From contig CM045731.1 of NCBI GenBank assembly GCA_024760905.1, positions 17,961,001 to 18,025,000 of the forward strand: a DNA stretch of 64,000 nt. The letters run 5' to 3'. The notes below the pieces were generated by a model. The model searched no databases, was not told the DNA's origin, and saw nothing but the letters and a program-made list of their open reading frames with translations. Position numbers and translations under genes: made by a program. Numbering within the stretch: position 1 is the stretch's first letter; each line of letters starts with the position of its first letter. Source of the DNA: Plotosus lineatus (taxonomy: Eukaryota > Chordata > Actinopteri > Siluriformes > Plotosidae). Positions 14,301 to 21,789 of this stretch are shown one piece after another.

Positions 14301-15868
14301 GTGAGGGATCCCAGTCCTTCTCAAAAAATTGGCAATATTGTGATAAAGTTAATTATTTTCTGTAATGTACTGATAAACATTAGACTTTTATATATTTTAG
14401 ATTCATTACACACAACTGAAGTAGTTCAAGCCTTTTATTGTTTTAATATTGATCATTTTGGCAAAAAAGTAAAGAAAAACCAAAAATCCCCATCTCAAAA
14501 AATTAGCATATTTCATCCGACCAATAAGAAAGTGTTTTTAATACAAAAAAACCCCCAAAAACCTTCAAATAATTATGTTCAGTACTCAATACTTGGTCGG
14601 GAATCCTTTTGCAGAAATGACTGCTTCAATGCGGCGTGGCATGGAGCCAATCAGCCTGTGGCACTGCTGAGGTGTTATAGAGGCCCAGGATGCTTCGATA
14701 GCGGCCTCAAGCTCATCCACAGTGTTGGGTCTGGTGTCTCTCAACTTTCTCTTCACAATATCCCACAGATTCTCTATGGGCTTCAGGTCAGGAGAGTTGG
14801 CAGGCCAATTGAGCCCAGTAATACCATGGTCAGTAAACCATTTAGCAGTGGTTTTGGCACTGTGAGCAGGTGCCAGGTCGTGATGAAAAATGAAATCTTC
14901 ATCTCCATAAAGCTTTTCAGCAGATGGAAGCATGAAGTGCTCCAAAATCTCCTGATAGCTAGCTGCATTGACCCTGCCCTTGATAAAACACAGTGGACCA
15001 ACACCAGCAGCTGACATGGCACCCCAGACCATCACTGACTGTGGGTACTTGACACTGGACTTCAGGCATTTTGGCATTTCCTTCTCCCCAGTCTTCCTCC
15101 AGACTCTGGCTACTTGATTTCCGAATAACATGCAAAATTTGCTTTCATCCGAAAAAAGTACTTTGGACCACTGAGCAACAGTCCAGTGCTGCTTCTCTGT
15201 AGCCCAGGTCAGGCGCTTCTGCCGCTGTTTCTGGTTCAAAAGTGGCTTGACCTGGGGAATGTGGCACCTGTAGCCCAGTCCACTGCTTCCACAGGTCCCC
15301 CAAGGTCTGTAATCGGCCCTTCTCCACAATCTTCCTCAGGGTCCGGTCACCTCTTCTGGTTGTGCAGCGTTTTCTGCCACACTTTTTCCTTCCCACAGAC
15401 GTCCCACTGAGGTGGCTTGATACAGCACTCTGGGAACAGCCTATTCGCTCAGAGATTTCTTTCTGTGTCTTACCCTCTTGCTTCAGGGTGTCAATGATGG
15501 CCTTCCGGACAGCAGTCAGGTCGGTAGTCTTGCTCATAATTGCGGTTTTGAGTAATGAACCAGGCTGGGAGTTTTTAAAAGCCTCAGGAATCTTTTGCAG
15601 GTGTTTACAGTTAATTGGTTGATTCAGATGATTAGGTTAATAGATCGTTTCGAGTACCTTTTCATGATATTCTAATTTTTTGAGATAGGAATTTTGGGTT
15701 TTCATGAGCTGTATGCCAAAATCATCAGTATTAAAACAATAAAAGACCTGAAATATTTCAGTTGGTGTGCAATGAATCTAAAATATATGAAAGTTTAATT
15801 TTTATCAGTACATTACAGAAAATAATGAACTTTATCACAATATGCTAATTTTTTGAGAAGGACTAATT

Positions 15869-15911
<43 letters not shown>

Positions 15912-18900
15912 ATATACATACACACACACACACACACACACACAGACACTCCCCGACTTGTGTTCATCCGTTTTTTTTCGAGTTTACGGTTTTTTTTCCA
16001 AAAAAAAAAGTCAAATTCTGAGTTTTCTACGTAGTACGCTGACATAATAACGTAATGACACTGCGTCCATTGTTTACAAAGCAAATATGGTTGGTCAGAA
16101 ACGCAAGCCAAAGGAAGACATGAAGGTCGTTGGAGTCAGAAAAGAAGATGCAGAGGACAGGGTGAGATGGAGGCGGATGATTTGCTGTGGCGACCCCTGA
16201 AGGGAGCAGCCGAAAGTAAAAGAAGAAGAAGCGCAAGCCTACTAGCATGGGAGCAAGTCTCATACACAGAGATGAATTAACTATCTATCACTCAGTTAAG
16301 CAAAGAGACTTGTAAAATGAATGAAAACCCGAATCCAGAAAAGAAAGAACTCTCCGCTCTGCTGGTAATTCACATCAGTGCAGGCTGAGTTCTAAACGAG
16401 TTCAACGGCACCCTTGCACACTTGAAAGACTGGAAGTCCGTATAACCCACAGCAAGGACACTACTTTTGCAAGTACACTACTTTCGGTATTGAGCGGCTC
16501 ATATATTGTAAGCGTTGATTGACTGTTTTAAGCTTCATGTAAAGTAACTCCGTATAAATAAGTGACTTATTTGAAATTAATGATGATATTATTTTACGAT
16601 GTTATGTTTATAATAATTGATTTAGGGGTGTTTTATGAGATACGGTAATGGTATTTATGGATGTATAGTACAGTACGAGCGTCATACTTCGCACGTCATA
16701 GTAACAACTTACGTTAACTTTCAGCTTACGTTCGGCCGTCCAAAACCAATTAAAAGCGTAACGTGTTTTATAAAAAAAAAAACACACACACACACACACA
16801 CGTGCACTTTAAAATCCTTTGGCGTCATCAAAAATTTATGGTGTGCTTTATAATCCGGTGCATCTTATGTATCGATGAAGGCACGTGGTGTGTGTAGGAC
16901 CCCAAAATTACACCCGTTAAGAGACATGCTTACGAGGCGGATTTCCAACTGAAGGCTATCAGTCATGCAATAAAACATGGAAATAGAGCGGCCGCCAGAG
17001 AATTCATTATTAATGAATCGATGGTACGAGAGTGGAGGAAGCAAGAAGATGCCCTGCGCCAAGTAAGACAGACCAGACAGAGTTTCTGAGGGAACAAAGC
17101 GAGATGGCCACTGTTAGAGGCTAAAACTGAACAGTAGGTTATTGAACAGAGAACAGCAGGTAGAAGTGTTACTACAGTCTCTATTTGACTCAAGGCAACA
17201 GTGGTAGCGTGTGAAATGACGATAGACGACTTTCGAGGGGGTCGTTCTTGGTGCTTCCGCATAATCTCTCCATCCGCGGAAGAACCACCGTCTCGCAGCA
17301 ACTGCCAAAGGACTATGATAAAAGCTGACCAATTTCCACACCTACTGCAAGAAATATTCCATAAAACACGACCAACATGCGGTCCATCTGTATGAACTCG
17401 TTCATTGTCTCACCGTGTAGAATGGTTTTCTCCTCCGCAGGAGCCTCCTCTTCATTTTTGCCTTTCTTCTGCCTTTTTGCTGTGATTTCATCTAACTCTT
17501 TCTGCTCCTCCTATTGTAATTTATATTAAAAAGAGCGTTAAAAAAAATTAAAACAGCCATTTATTATCAAGAGCTTTACATCAACACGCAGTTCCAGCAA
17601 ACCTCTGTGGGTTTAGCAACGTCTTTTTCATCCTGGTATTTCGCCCATGGTCCCAGGAAGCCATCGATTTCCGAGGCGTCTCCTCTTTTCACAGTCTTCC
17701 TCTTCTCCGTCTTTCTCGGGCCCGACTCAAATACAGTTTGTCCTGCAGAGAACCGAAATGAAAGGGTGTACGAACACCGCCGGGTGACGTTTGAATAAAA
17801 TACTACAACCCAACCAGCCCCACCCCACCCCATCCAGACATCACATCCTGCTACCTCTGTGTTTGTCTGCCTCTTCCACTGCCCCTATATAAGTGGTTGA
17901 AGACACCTGGTTGCTGTCCACCGAGGGGTCCAGGGCATAGCCTGTAGAACACAATGCAACATATGACCTTTCGTAGCATATTAAACTTATTAGCTAGTGC
18001 AACAACAGTTCTGTGGTTGTAAACACCATGCTAATGAAAGAGATGAATGAAGAATGGTCGAACCTTTCAGTTAAAAAAGGCTACAGTTGCTTCTGGAACT
18101 GACACACATAACTATTACTACAGGTTTACAGTATTTCTATTCTTTTACCCAAGCTACTGCAAAGCCCTGCTCCTTAACAGAAGTCCATGCAGCATCCCAT
18201 TACCAGCACAACGTACAGATACCAAACATGGGTGCTTCACAGCAAGCTTCAGCATGACTACCCCCGCCACTTACCAAAAGTCGAAAACGTCCTCCGTTGC
18301 TGTTCAAACATGAAGTCGTTGACGTGGGCAGGCTCGGCGTATCCTGAGAGCATGTTCCTGTGTGCAGCCATTTGTTGAGTTCGAAACGGGTTAACAGGTC
18401 CAAACTGGAACATGAATGGTTAATCAGGGGGTTAAAGGAGATGGTTGAGTAGGGTCCCCCCTCCCCCATGATAAATAATAGCACTCAAGTTATTTTATAA
18501 GCAATTAAAGAAATTTTGGTCATCTGATCTGATGCAACCACAGTTTTAAAAAAATAAATAATAATTAAAAAAAAACAAAAAACAAAAACTGCCCACTTGG
18601 TGTTATCAGGTTGCTTTATGTCCCCCAACTGCATTTACAGATCCCATCAAATAATTGTGATTGCTGGTCTGACAAGTTGTCTTCTTTTCCTTTCAGCCTT
18701 TTCCCTTTATCAGGGATCGCCACAGTGCATAATTCGCATGTTTCATTTGGCATAGGTTTTTACATTGGACGCCCATCCTGACACAACCCTTTAGCAAGGG
18801 ACAGAAACACGCTGATGGCTATGCAGCTACTGTTTACAAAAGTCAGCAATGGTTTTTTTACATGAACCTCCTACCATAGACAGCAAGAGGCATGGCCTTT

Positions 18901-19811
18901 GATAACCCAGTTAGCTGCACTGGGGTGGGGGGCACAGCAGGGACAACCTGTTGATGGCTTGAACCCACAACCTTCGGATTGGTAATCCAGCACCTTACCA
19001 CCAGGCTCCACCACTACCCCCTATAAATCCAATCATGTATTTTTATGATAAAGCACAAGTTTATTAGAGACCAGGTATCTTTAAGGCTCTAAAACTAATT
19101 ATTTGAGCCAAATTTTATAAAAGCACAAACAACCAACAATTAAATTATTCTACATGGAGTCACTAGATCTAGTTGAATAAATTTCATCCTAGCAAATGAG
19201 GAATCACTTTTTTCTAAAAATAACAAACAGTTTTGGAAACTTGAATAAACTGACTGTCACCTCAGGTGCAAACATTGTCTGGTAGGTAGGATTGTAGTTA
19301 ATCTCTTTGAGGGATGGATCCAGATGTAATCCTGTCTCAACATCTTCCTGCAAAACATCAACAGTAGGATGAAACTGAAGAAGTGGTGACTGGAAATGTT
19401 CTGGAGATCTTGTTGAGATGCAGGACATGATTAGCTTGCTAACAGTCTTTACTATAATACATCAATAAAAAATAAGAAAACAATTCACTGATATCAATGT
19501 GAACCAATAAACATATTTAAACAAAAAACGAGTGTCAATTTGTGACACAAATATTTCAGTCATCATTACTGACTAAAATAGCCCACGACGACAACTTAGC
19601 ATGTAGCTAGCTAGCCGGCTAATCGTCTTACCTTTACAGCCACTTCAGGCGCAGAATTAAGAACCAGGCTTGTAGTTCTGTCTGATTTAAAAGGCTGAAG
19701 ATGTGCGATTGAATCGGGATCGACTTGTTCTGTTTTTGTGCTGGACTCAGACTCATTTTCTGAATCTGAATCACTAACGTACGCAACGAGGGACCCGGCC
19801 AGAGCCGCCAT
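898..19811 (-). CDS. cdc40: CDC40 / PRP17 pre-mRNA processing factor, 15 coding exons
   Basis: Spliceosomal WD40 protein acting in the second catalytic step of pre-mRNA splicing in the nucleus. Coding exons in transcript order are 19811-19632, 19347-19261, 18404-18275, 17941-17855, 17742-17603, 17510-17414, 13416-13277, 8092-8018, 7383-7338, 7134-7033, 6466-6351, 5800-5667, 3052-2976, 1469-1325 and 1075-898. They sum to 1734 bases, 577 residues plus stop, against 579 in human CDC40. All junctions are GT-AG and all phases agree. Residues 1-90 hold an acidic serine stretch ([12 protein letters not shown]) and the conserved [11 protein letters not shown]. The middle carries GFLGPWAKY and a lysine-rich linker. 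From about residue 284 to the end is a seven-bladed WD40 propeller with blade ends IKLWE, YLKLWD, VQWD, RVWEWD, LNVWDW and a terminal IKLWD. An in-frame TAA lies upstream of the ATG. I see no frameshift or missing motif; the gene looks functional. Confidence 0.97.
1325..1469 (-). CDS. cdc40: CDC40 coding exon 14 (residues 471-519)
   Basis: Encodes [20 protein letters not shown], then [20 protein letters not shown] and VDFSPDM. The acceptor lies directly after a (CT)n run of about 10 repeats which supplies the polypyrimidine tract. Donor GTGAGA. Confidence 0.96.
1485..1853 (+). mobile_element. SINE family A copy (CDC40 intron 13)
   Basis: Shows the order of this family: CCTCACAGCAAGAAGGTCC, the B-box-like GGGTTTGAGTCCC, GTGTGCATGTTCTCC, GGTTTCCTCC, ATGCACAGTA, a GTGTGTGTG stretch, CCTGTGATGG, and an end in TAGGATCAAGTAG with GAGTGAGTG repeats. 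Diverged relative to the youngest copy at 55546. Confidence 0.7.
2494..2810. mobile_element. Short DNA transposon (MITE) with TACCGTATTTTCC ends
   Basis: Left end TACCATATTTTCCAAACTA and right end TAGTCTGGAAAATACGGTA are imperfect inverted repeats. Internal copies of GCGACTTRTACTCC-like words repeat in both orientations. It lies in CDC40 intron 13 and carries no transposase. Confidence 0.6.
2976..3052 (-). CDS. cdc40: CDC40 coding exon 13 (residues 445-471)
   Basis: Encodes [20 protein letters not shown] then TLSPN. Acceptor ATTTTCAG, donor GTGAGT. It completes the split tryptophan codon of the preceding exon. Confidence 0.95.
3145..3413 (+). mobile_element. SINE family C, 5'-truncated copy
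   Basis: Shares CCCTGTCACTCACAGCGAT, CCAATCATGG and GCATTGCA...GATAGGGAGGCA words, and a tail like GTGGGAACTGTATAC, with the fuller copy at 3888-4292. In CDC40 intron 12. Confidence 0.5.
3888..4292 (+). mobile_element. SINE family C, near full length
   Basis: tRNA-like head AAGTGGTGCATTGAG with B-box-like AGTTCAAATTC, then GTCACAGCCACCTGCGACC, GGAGCTAATTGGCC, and a tail GATAGGTGGGAATTGGATAC. Related copies lie at 3145 (plus), 29930 and 37490 (both minus). The tRNA-type promoter boxes make it a Pol III retroposon. Confidence 0.6.
5667..5800 (-). CDS. cdc40: CDC40 coding exon 12 (residues 401-445)
   Basis: Encodes [20 protein letters not shown], then [20 protein letters not shown] and VWEW. 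The acceptor CATCAG is preceded by 18 consecutive C residues and, further upstream, 15 T residues on the minus strand, an unusual polypyrimidine tract. Donor GTAAGT. Confidence 0.96.
6351..6466 (-). CDS. cdc40: CDC40 coding exon 11 (residues 362-400)
   Basis: Encodes [20 protein letters not shown] followed by [19 protein letters not shown], identical or nearly so to vertebrate CDC40. Acceptor TTTTTTCAG, donor GTTAGT. Confidence 0.96.
6640..6940 (-). mobile_element. SINE family A copy
   Basis: In reverse orientation, with ACCATTGCAGGGCCAACAC, CAACCATTCACACTAGG, TGCATGTCTTTTTGG, ACCCGGAGGAAACC and ATGCAAACTCC in the order expected for this family. It carries a short GAGCC tandem repeat near 6885-6902. 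In CDC40 intron 10. Confidence 0.65.
7033..7134 (-). CDS. cdc40: CDC40 coding exon 10 (residues 328-362)
   Basis: Encodes [20 protein letters not shown] then [14 protein letters not shown], a textbook WD40 blade with GH and WD dipeptides. Acceptor CTATAG, donor GTGAGT. Confidence 0.94.
7338..7383 (-). CDS. cdc40: CDC40 coding exon 9 (residues 313-328)
   Basis: A 46-base micro-exon encoding [15 protein letters not shown], closing blade 1 and opening blade 2. Acceptor follows a C-rich tract and reads CCCCAG; donor GTAAGA. Too short to see as a free-standing ORF. Confidence 0.92.
7590..7850 (+). mobile_element. SINE family A, 5'-truncated
   Basis: Starts in the body at CTCTGGGTACGCTGGTTTCC and keeps TGCACGTTAGG, AAATTGTCCC, an expanded (TG)n, CCCTGTGATAG and GTAGGATTAAGTAG. 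In CDC40 intron 8. Confidence 0.65.
8018..8092 (-). CDS. cdc40: CDC40 coding exon 8 (residues 288-312)
   Basis: Encodes [20 protein letters not shown] then DCKIK, the first WD40 blade up to its last strand. Acceptor TTCGCAG, donor GTGTGT. 75 bases, phase 0 at both ends. Confidence 0.94.
8093..9720. other. CDC40 intron 7, non-repetitive part
   Basis: AT-rich unique sequence. No splice-compatible exon, RNA gene or recognisable repeat was seen. The open frames here are unlike known proteins. Confidence 0.4.
9721..10697. mobile_element. Tigger/pogo-type MITE region (family T1)
   Basis: The right end reads AAGGTGAGGTACCACTGTA and the left end TACAGTGATACCTCAACTT, inverted copies of a Tigger-type TIR. 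The interior shares CTCCCATTGGCT, GGGATGACGCAGC and AAGAAGACATGG with the T1 copies at 26366 and 30656. A strong hairpin (10053-10149) lies within it. Left and right halves may be separate insertions. Confidence 0.5.
10053..10149. repeat. 39-bp-stem hairpin, miRNA-precursor-like
   Basis: Left arm 10053-10091 and right arm 10111-10149 pair over 39 positions with two mismatches, around a 19-base loop. On the CDC40-sense (minus) strand one mismatch is a G-U wobble and the other A-C. It may equally be a tiny MITE. Confidence 0.7.
11165..11245 (-). mobile_element. SINE family A 5' fragment
   Basis: The minus strand reads CACAGCAAGAAGGTCATGGG then TTTCTGTGTGGAG, the head of family A only. Confidence 0.5.
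11330..11550. repeat. GA-rich microsatellite patches
   Basis: (GA)n at about 11334-11366 and shorter AGAGAGAGAG runs to about 11550, in CDC40 intron 7. Confidence 0.7.
11725..12350 (-). pseudogene. Probable pogo-like element remnant with acidic C-terminal tail
   Basis: TTACTGTA words lie at both sides (about 11729 and 12346). On the minus strand between about 12275 and 12150 one frame reads [20 protein letters not shown], stop, then an acidic SDDED stretch. This resembles the C-terminal end of pogo/CENP-B-like transposases. No DDE core is left. The assignment is tentative. Confidence 0.35.
12360..12668 (-). mobile_element. SINE family A copy
   Basis: Reverse copy with GGGGCAATATGGAACAGCC, CCTAATGTGAATATCTTTGG, GGAACCTGAAG and ACTTGAACCGAGGACC, ending at its head CCACTATGCCACCC. 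In CDC40 intron 7. Confidence 0.65.
13277..13416 (-). CDS. cdc40: CDC40 coding exon 7 (residues 241-287)
   Basis: Encodes [20 protein letters not shown], then [17 protein letters not shown], which leads into the first WD40 blade. Acceptor TTTACAG, donor GTGAGG. It lies between the two largest introns (4.0 and 5.2 kb), both expanded by transposons. Confidence 0.95.
13871..14311. mobile_element. Tigger-type MITE family T2
   Basis: Starts CAGGGATCCCTCGCTACTTC and ends AAAGTGAGGGATCC, imperfect inverted repeats. The last bases of the right end are missing where the Tc1 element begins. Other copies lie at 23484 and 39117. Confidence 0.65.
14312..15864 (-). mobile_element. Tc1-like transposon, 1.55 kb, IR/DR type
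   Basis: Terminal inverted repeats of about 200 bp start AGTCCTTCTCAAAAAATT at both ends, and a second copy of CTCAAAAAATTAGCATAT lies at the inner side of each. This is the IR/DR layout of fish Tc1 elements. The outer TA duplication is lost at both ends: the left end abuts a truncated MITE, and the right end runs AGGACTAATTA. The arms are roughly 90% alike by eye, so the copy is fairly young. It sits in CDC40 intron 6 in the same orientation as the gene. Confidence 0.9.
14586..15537 (-). pseudogene. Tc1 transposase, DD34E intact but frameshifted
   Basis: The first frame (15537-15145) starts [20 protein letters not shown] and holds the paired-type helix-turn-helix ([18 protein letters not shown]) and the basic GRKRCTTRR. 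The second frame (15329-14586) holds the catalytic domain with D in LFSDESKF, D in [10 protein letters not shown] and E in KPIENLW. The last two are separated by exactly 34 residues. The two frames change over near 15265-15290, where part of the linker is missing, so no full-length enzyme is made. It cannot jump on its own, but its ends could be used in trans. Confidence 0.88.
15875..15943. repeat. (TA)n then (CA)n microsatellite
   Basis: (TA) to about 15908, then CATATACATA and (CA) up to 15943, between the Tc1 element and a Tigger-type MITE. Confidence 0.9.
15943..16770. mobile_element. Tigger-type MITE family T3, with an RTE insertion
   Basis: Starts CAGACACTCCCCGACTTGTG and matches the complete copy at 40362-41219 through ATGGTTGGTCAGAA, AGCCTACTAGCATGGG and ACGTTCGGCCGTCC. 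The right TIR is lost in a poly(A)/(CA) run. It is interrupted at 16110 by an RTE tail. Confidence 0.6.
16110..16231 (+). mobile_element. 5'-truncated RTE LINE, 122 bp, with 8-bp TSD
   Basis: Flanked by CGCAAGCC (16102-16109 and 16232-16239). It encodes [20 protein letters not shown] then ICCGDP and stop, the last residues of an RTE reverse transcriptase ORF. Then comes the 3' tail GGAGCAGCCGAAAG with AGAAGAAGAAG. It interrupts a T3 MITE. Confidence 0.75.
16860..17400 (+). pseudogene. Degraded pogo-family transposase (BrkDBD type)
   Basis: The plus strand reads [40 protein letters not shown] and, after stops and frameshifts, [12 protein letters not shown] with RTMIKADQF. This order matches the Brinker-type DNA-binding region and the HTH_CENPB-like domain of pogo-group transposases. 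Several stops make it dead. It lies in CDC40 intron 6, ending close to the exon 6 donor at 17413. Confidence 0.65.
17414..17510 (-). CDS. cdc40: CDC40 coding exon 6 (residues 209-241)
   Basis: Encodes [18 protein letters not shown] and a glutamate-rich tail ending EEKTILH. This is the charged linker before the propeller. Acceptor ACAATAG, donor GTGAGA. A degraded pogo-type transposon begins within about 20 bases past the donor. Confidence 0.93.
17603..17742 (-). CDS. cdc40: CDC40 coding exon 5 (residues 162-208)
   Basis: Encodes [20 protein letters not shown], then the near-invariant [20 protein letters not shown]. Acceptor CTCTGCAG, donor GTTTGC (a weaker +3 to +6). It ends on a codon boundary. 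Confidence 0.95.
17855..17941 (-). CDS. cdc40: CDC40 coding exon 4 (residues 133-162)
   Basis: Encodes [19 protein letters not shown] followed by AVEEADKHR. Acceptor TTCTACAG, donor GTAGCA. It completes the split glycine and leaves one base for the next codon. Confidence 0.93.
17942..18274. other. CDC40 intron 3
   Basis: Unique AT-rich intron. Nothing recognised. Confidence 0.5.
18275..18404 (-). CDS. cdc40: CDC40 coding exon 3 (residues 90-133)
   Basis: Encodes [20 protein letters not shown] and then [20 protein letters not shown], the conserved stretch before the linker. Acceptor TTCCAG, donor GTAAGT. It is 130 bases, leaving one base of a glycine codon that the next exon completes. Confidence 0.95.
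18675..19018 (-). mobile_element. SINE family B, RTE-tailed (CDC40 intron 2)
   Basis: The head at the right, read on minus, gives GGTAAGGTGCTGGATTACC and GGTTGTGGGTTCAAGCC. The body has GGTTATCAAAGGCCATGCC. The tail at the left has GCGATCCCTGATAAAGGG and AGGCTGAAAGGAAAAGAAG. Diverged copy. Confidence 0.65.
19261..19347 (-). CDS. cdc40: CDC40 coding exon 2 (residues 61-89)
   Basis: Runs from [11 protein letters not shown] to [11 protein letters not shown], phase 0 at both ends. Acceptor is GTTTTGCAG, donor GTGACA. The NPTY..MFAPE segment is the most conserved part of the PRP17 N-terminal region. Confidence 0.95.
19632..19811 (-). CDS. cdc40: CDC40 coding exon 1 (residues 1-60)
   Basis: Starts [19 protein letters not shown] and ends APEVAVK before the donor GTAAGA, phase 0. 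The ATG has a strong context (AAG before, G after). A TTG-initiated extension of ten codons is possible in this frame, but there is no upstream ATG before an in-frame TAA, so 19811 is the start. The serine/aspartate/glutamate run is the low-complexity N-terminus typical of the family. Confidence 0.93.
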
Positions 19812-19814
19812 CTT
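19804..19814 (+). promoter_or_regulatory. YY1-type motif over the CDC40 start codon
   Basis: GCCGCCATCTT on the plus strand is AAGATGGCGGC on the minus strand, the consensus YY1 site, with its ATG being the CDC40 initiator. Such sites just downstream of the TSS are common in TATA-less housekeeping promoters. Occupancy is inferred. Confidence 0.55.
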
Positions 19815-19849
19815 CGATGTTGTTGTCGACAGATCCTGCAAGAGCGATA

Positions 19850-20360
19850 CTTATGTGTTTATATCTTTATGTCTTTTTAAAAATTCTCGCTCAAGTTACT
19901 TAGTTAAAAAGAATTTGTATTTAATTATGTTGAATTAAATATATAATTATTTAAACAGGCATAACCGTATATTTAATACTTGTAGTAATGTTGTACGTAA
20001 CTTTTAAGACCTTGGAGGTCTTAAATCACCTTAGCCTCAAATCACCGTTATTATATCATAAAATAATTAATTAATTATTGATAATTGATTATTGGTTTTA
20101 GGAAAGTATAGAAGTACAATGTTTCTTTAGGATATATACTTTGATGTATTTATAATTAATGTTTTTTATTTGTGAAAATGACAAATCTCTTGACAAATCT
20201 GAGGACGTGTCAACTAGGTAAATATTTCCTATCTTTTGTGCTAATGTCAAGCTTTACTGTTTAAAACCAATCAAAATATAATGCAGGGGACACTTAAACA
20301 ACTTTATTTGCTCAGAATAAACATTTTTATGGTTAGAAAACCCCTAAACTCATTGAATTA
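19850..20360. other. AT-rich upstream flank of CDC40
   Basis: Rich in TAATTA-type words and low in CpG. No gene or clear promoter box recognised between the YY1 site and the CCAAT cluster. Confidence 0.4.
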
Positions 20361-20363
20361 CTC

Positions 20364-20815
20364 CTGATTGGATTCTATTTAATGAGAGGCGGGACTTGTG
20401 ACTTGTGGACCAATCAGATGAAACGTTTAGCTTTTGGGCGGAGTTTGTGTCGTGAAGGAGCTCCAACAATAGAAAGCAGCCAGAGGTGGATTCACATGGA
20501 TTACAAGCAAGAGTGCTATAACCCTTTACGTTCTGGTAAAGCGCTCGTTTTCCTCTCGTTTTATACACAGAAGGACATCTGTTTAGATCAGCTCGACTCC
20601 TGATAGGACTGAGAAATTGTTCTTTAGAATAATTTGTGCGGATCGGTTTTGGATGAAAGCTGGAGGCGCATCTCTGACATCCACAAGCTGCATTTCAGCA
20701 ATGAGAAGAAGTCCATAGAGTGGAATAGGAACTGCGGAAAAAGTGACAAGAATACAGGAATACCTACAAAGCCCAGACAAGGATGGAGAAATAAAACACA
20801 ATATCTTGTAGGTAT
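20364..20815 (+). promoter_or_regulatory. Possible divergent promoter and 5' exon (WASF1-side)
   Basis: Inverted CCAAT (ATTGG, 20367-20371), CCAAT (20410-20414) and GGGCGG (20436-20441) cluster about 550-630 bases upstream of the CDC40 ATG. A plus-strand donor-like TTGTAG/GTATGT sits at 20811/20812. In human, WASF1 is the head-to-head neighbour of CDC40, so this could be its promoter and a noncoding first exon. No open reading frame here resembles a known protein. Confidence 0.3.
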
Positions 20816-21114
20816 GTTTTTCCCATTCCTAACAACAACAACAACAACAATAATAAAAAATACGAATGGTAATAATAATAATAGTAATGATACATTTCCA
20901 TAGTGCCAAATGTATTTTTCTTACCCAGATTTCTTCTTATACACATCATTTTGGTGAATGTGTTTATGTATATAATATGTGAATGATTTGCTCGTACAAA
21001 TAATTTTGATCTCCACCGGCTCAGGTAAGGTTATACTGAACTGACCATGAGCGCGTGTGGGTTAAATTATGTATGCATCTCAGACAGAATAACATCTGTA
21101 CCAAGAATGCTGTA

Positions 21115-21117
21115 TAT

Positions 21118-21167
<50 letters not shown>

Positions 21168-21229
21168 ATACATACACACACATACATACACATACATGCA
21201 CTCATGTATATACAATACACACATATACT

Positions 21230-21328
<99 letters not shown>

Positions 21329-21330
21329 TG
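21115..21330. repeat. (CA)n / (TA)n compound microsatellite
   Basis: (CA) 21122-21165, mixed CATACA to 21230, (CA) 21232-21263, then (TA) to about 21325. Confidence 0.95.
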
Positions 21331-21419
21331 GGGAGGAGAGAAATTATCTGTACTGTATATACCATTGAATTATGCAATCAGCATGTTCTCCTATTTTATT
21401 GGTTTTTGTTTGTTTATAA

Positions 21420-21660
21420 TGTCATTATTGTTGTTGTTTTTGTTGTTATTAATTAATTTTATTTTTATTTATAATAATAATAATTATTATTATTATAATT
21501 GTGATGATGATGATGATAATAATAATAATGATACTTTTTATCATTATTATTATTATTATTAATCATAATAATAAATATTGTCTTTTTAATGTATATGGAG
21601 GAATCTTGGGAATGATGGAGGCTTATTATATTATTATAATAATATTATAATTTCTCAGAT
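21420..21660. repeat. AAT/TTG/GAT trinucleotide-rich block
   Basis: Runs of ATT, AAT, GAT and TTG triplets, including ATTATTATT and GATGATGATG, with local self-complementarity near 21625-21655. Confidence 0.8.
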
Positions 21661-21719
21661 TTTGATTAACCAAGCATGTCTTGCACTGCGGAGGGAGGAA
21701 TGATTCCCCACATCTGAAG

Positions 21720-21789
<70 letters not shown>
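21720..21789. repeat. (CT)n-(GT)n microsatellite
   Basis: About 19 CT units followed by about 14 GT units. Confidence 0.95.

Noticed and set aside
14301..15014. 237-codon plus-strand frame
   Set aside because: It is the antisense of the Tc1 transposase catalytic region, whose minus-strand reading has the DDE motifs.
19812..19841. N-terminal extension of CDC40 starting at a TTG
   Set aside because: Not an ATG, and an in-frame TAA lies just upstream. The ATG at 19811 has a strong context and the family-typical N-terminus.
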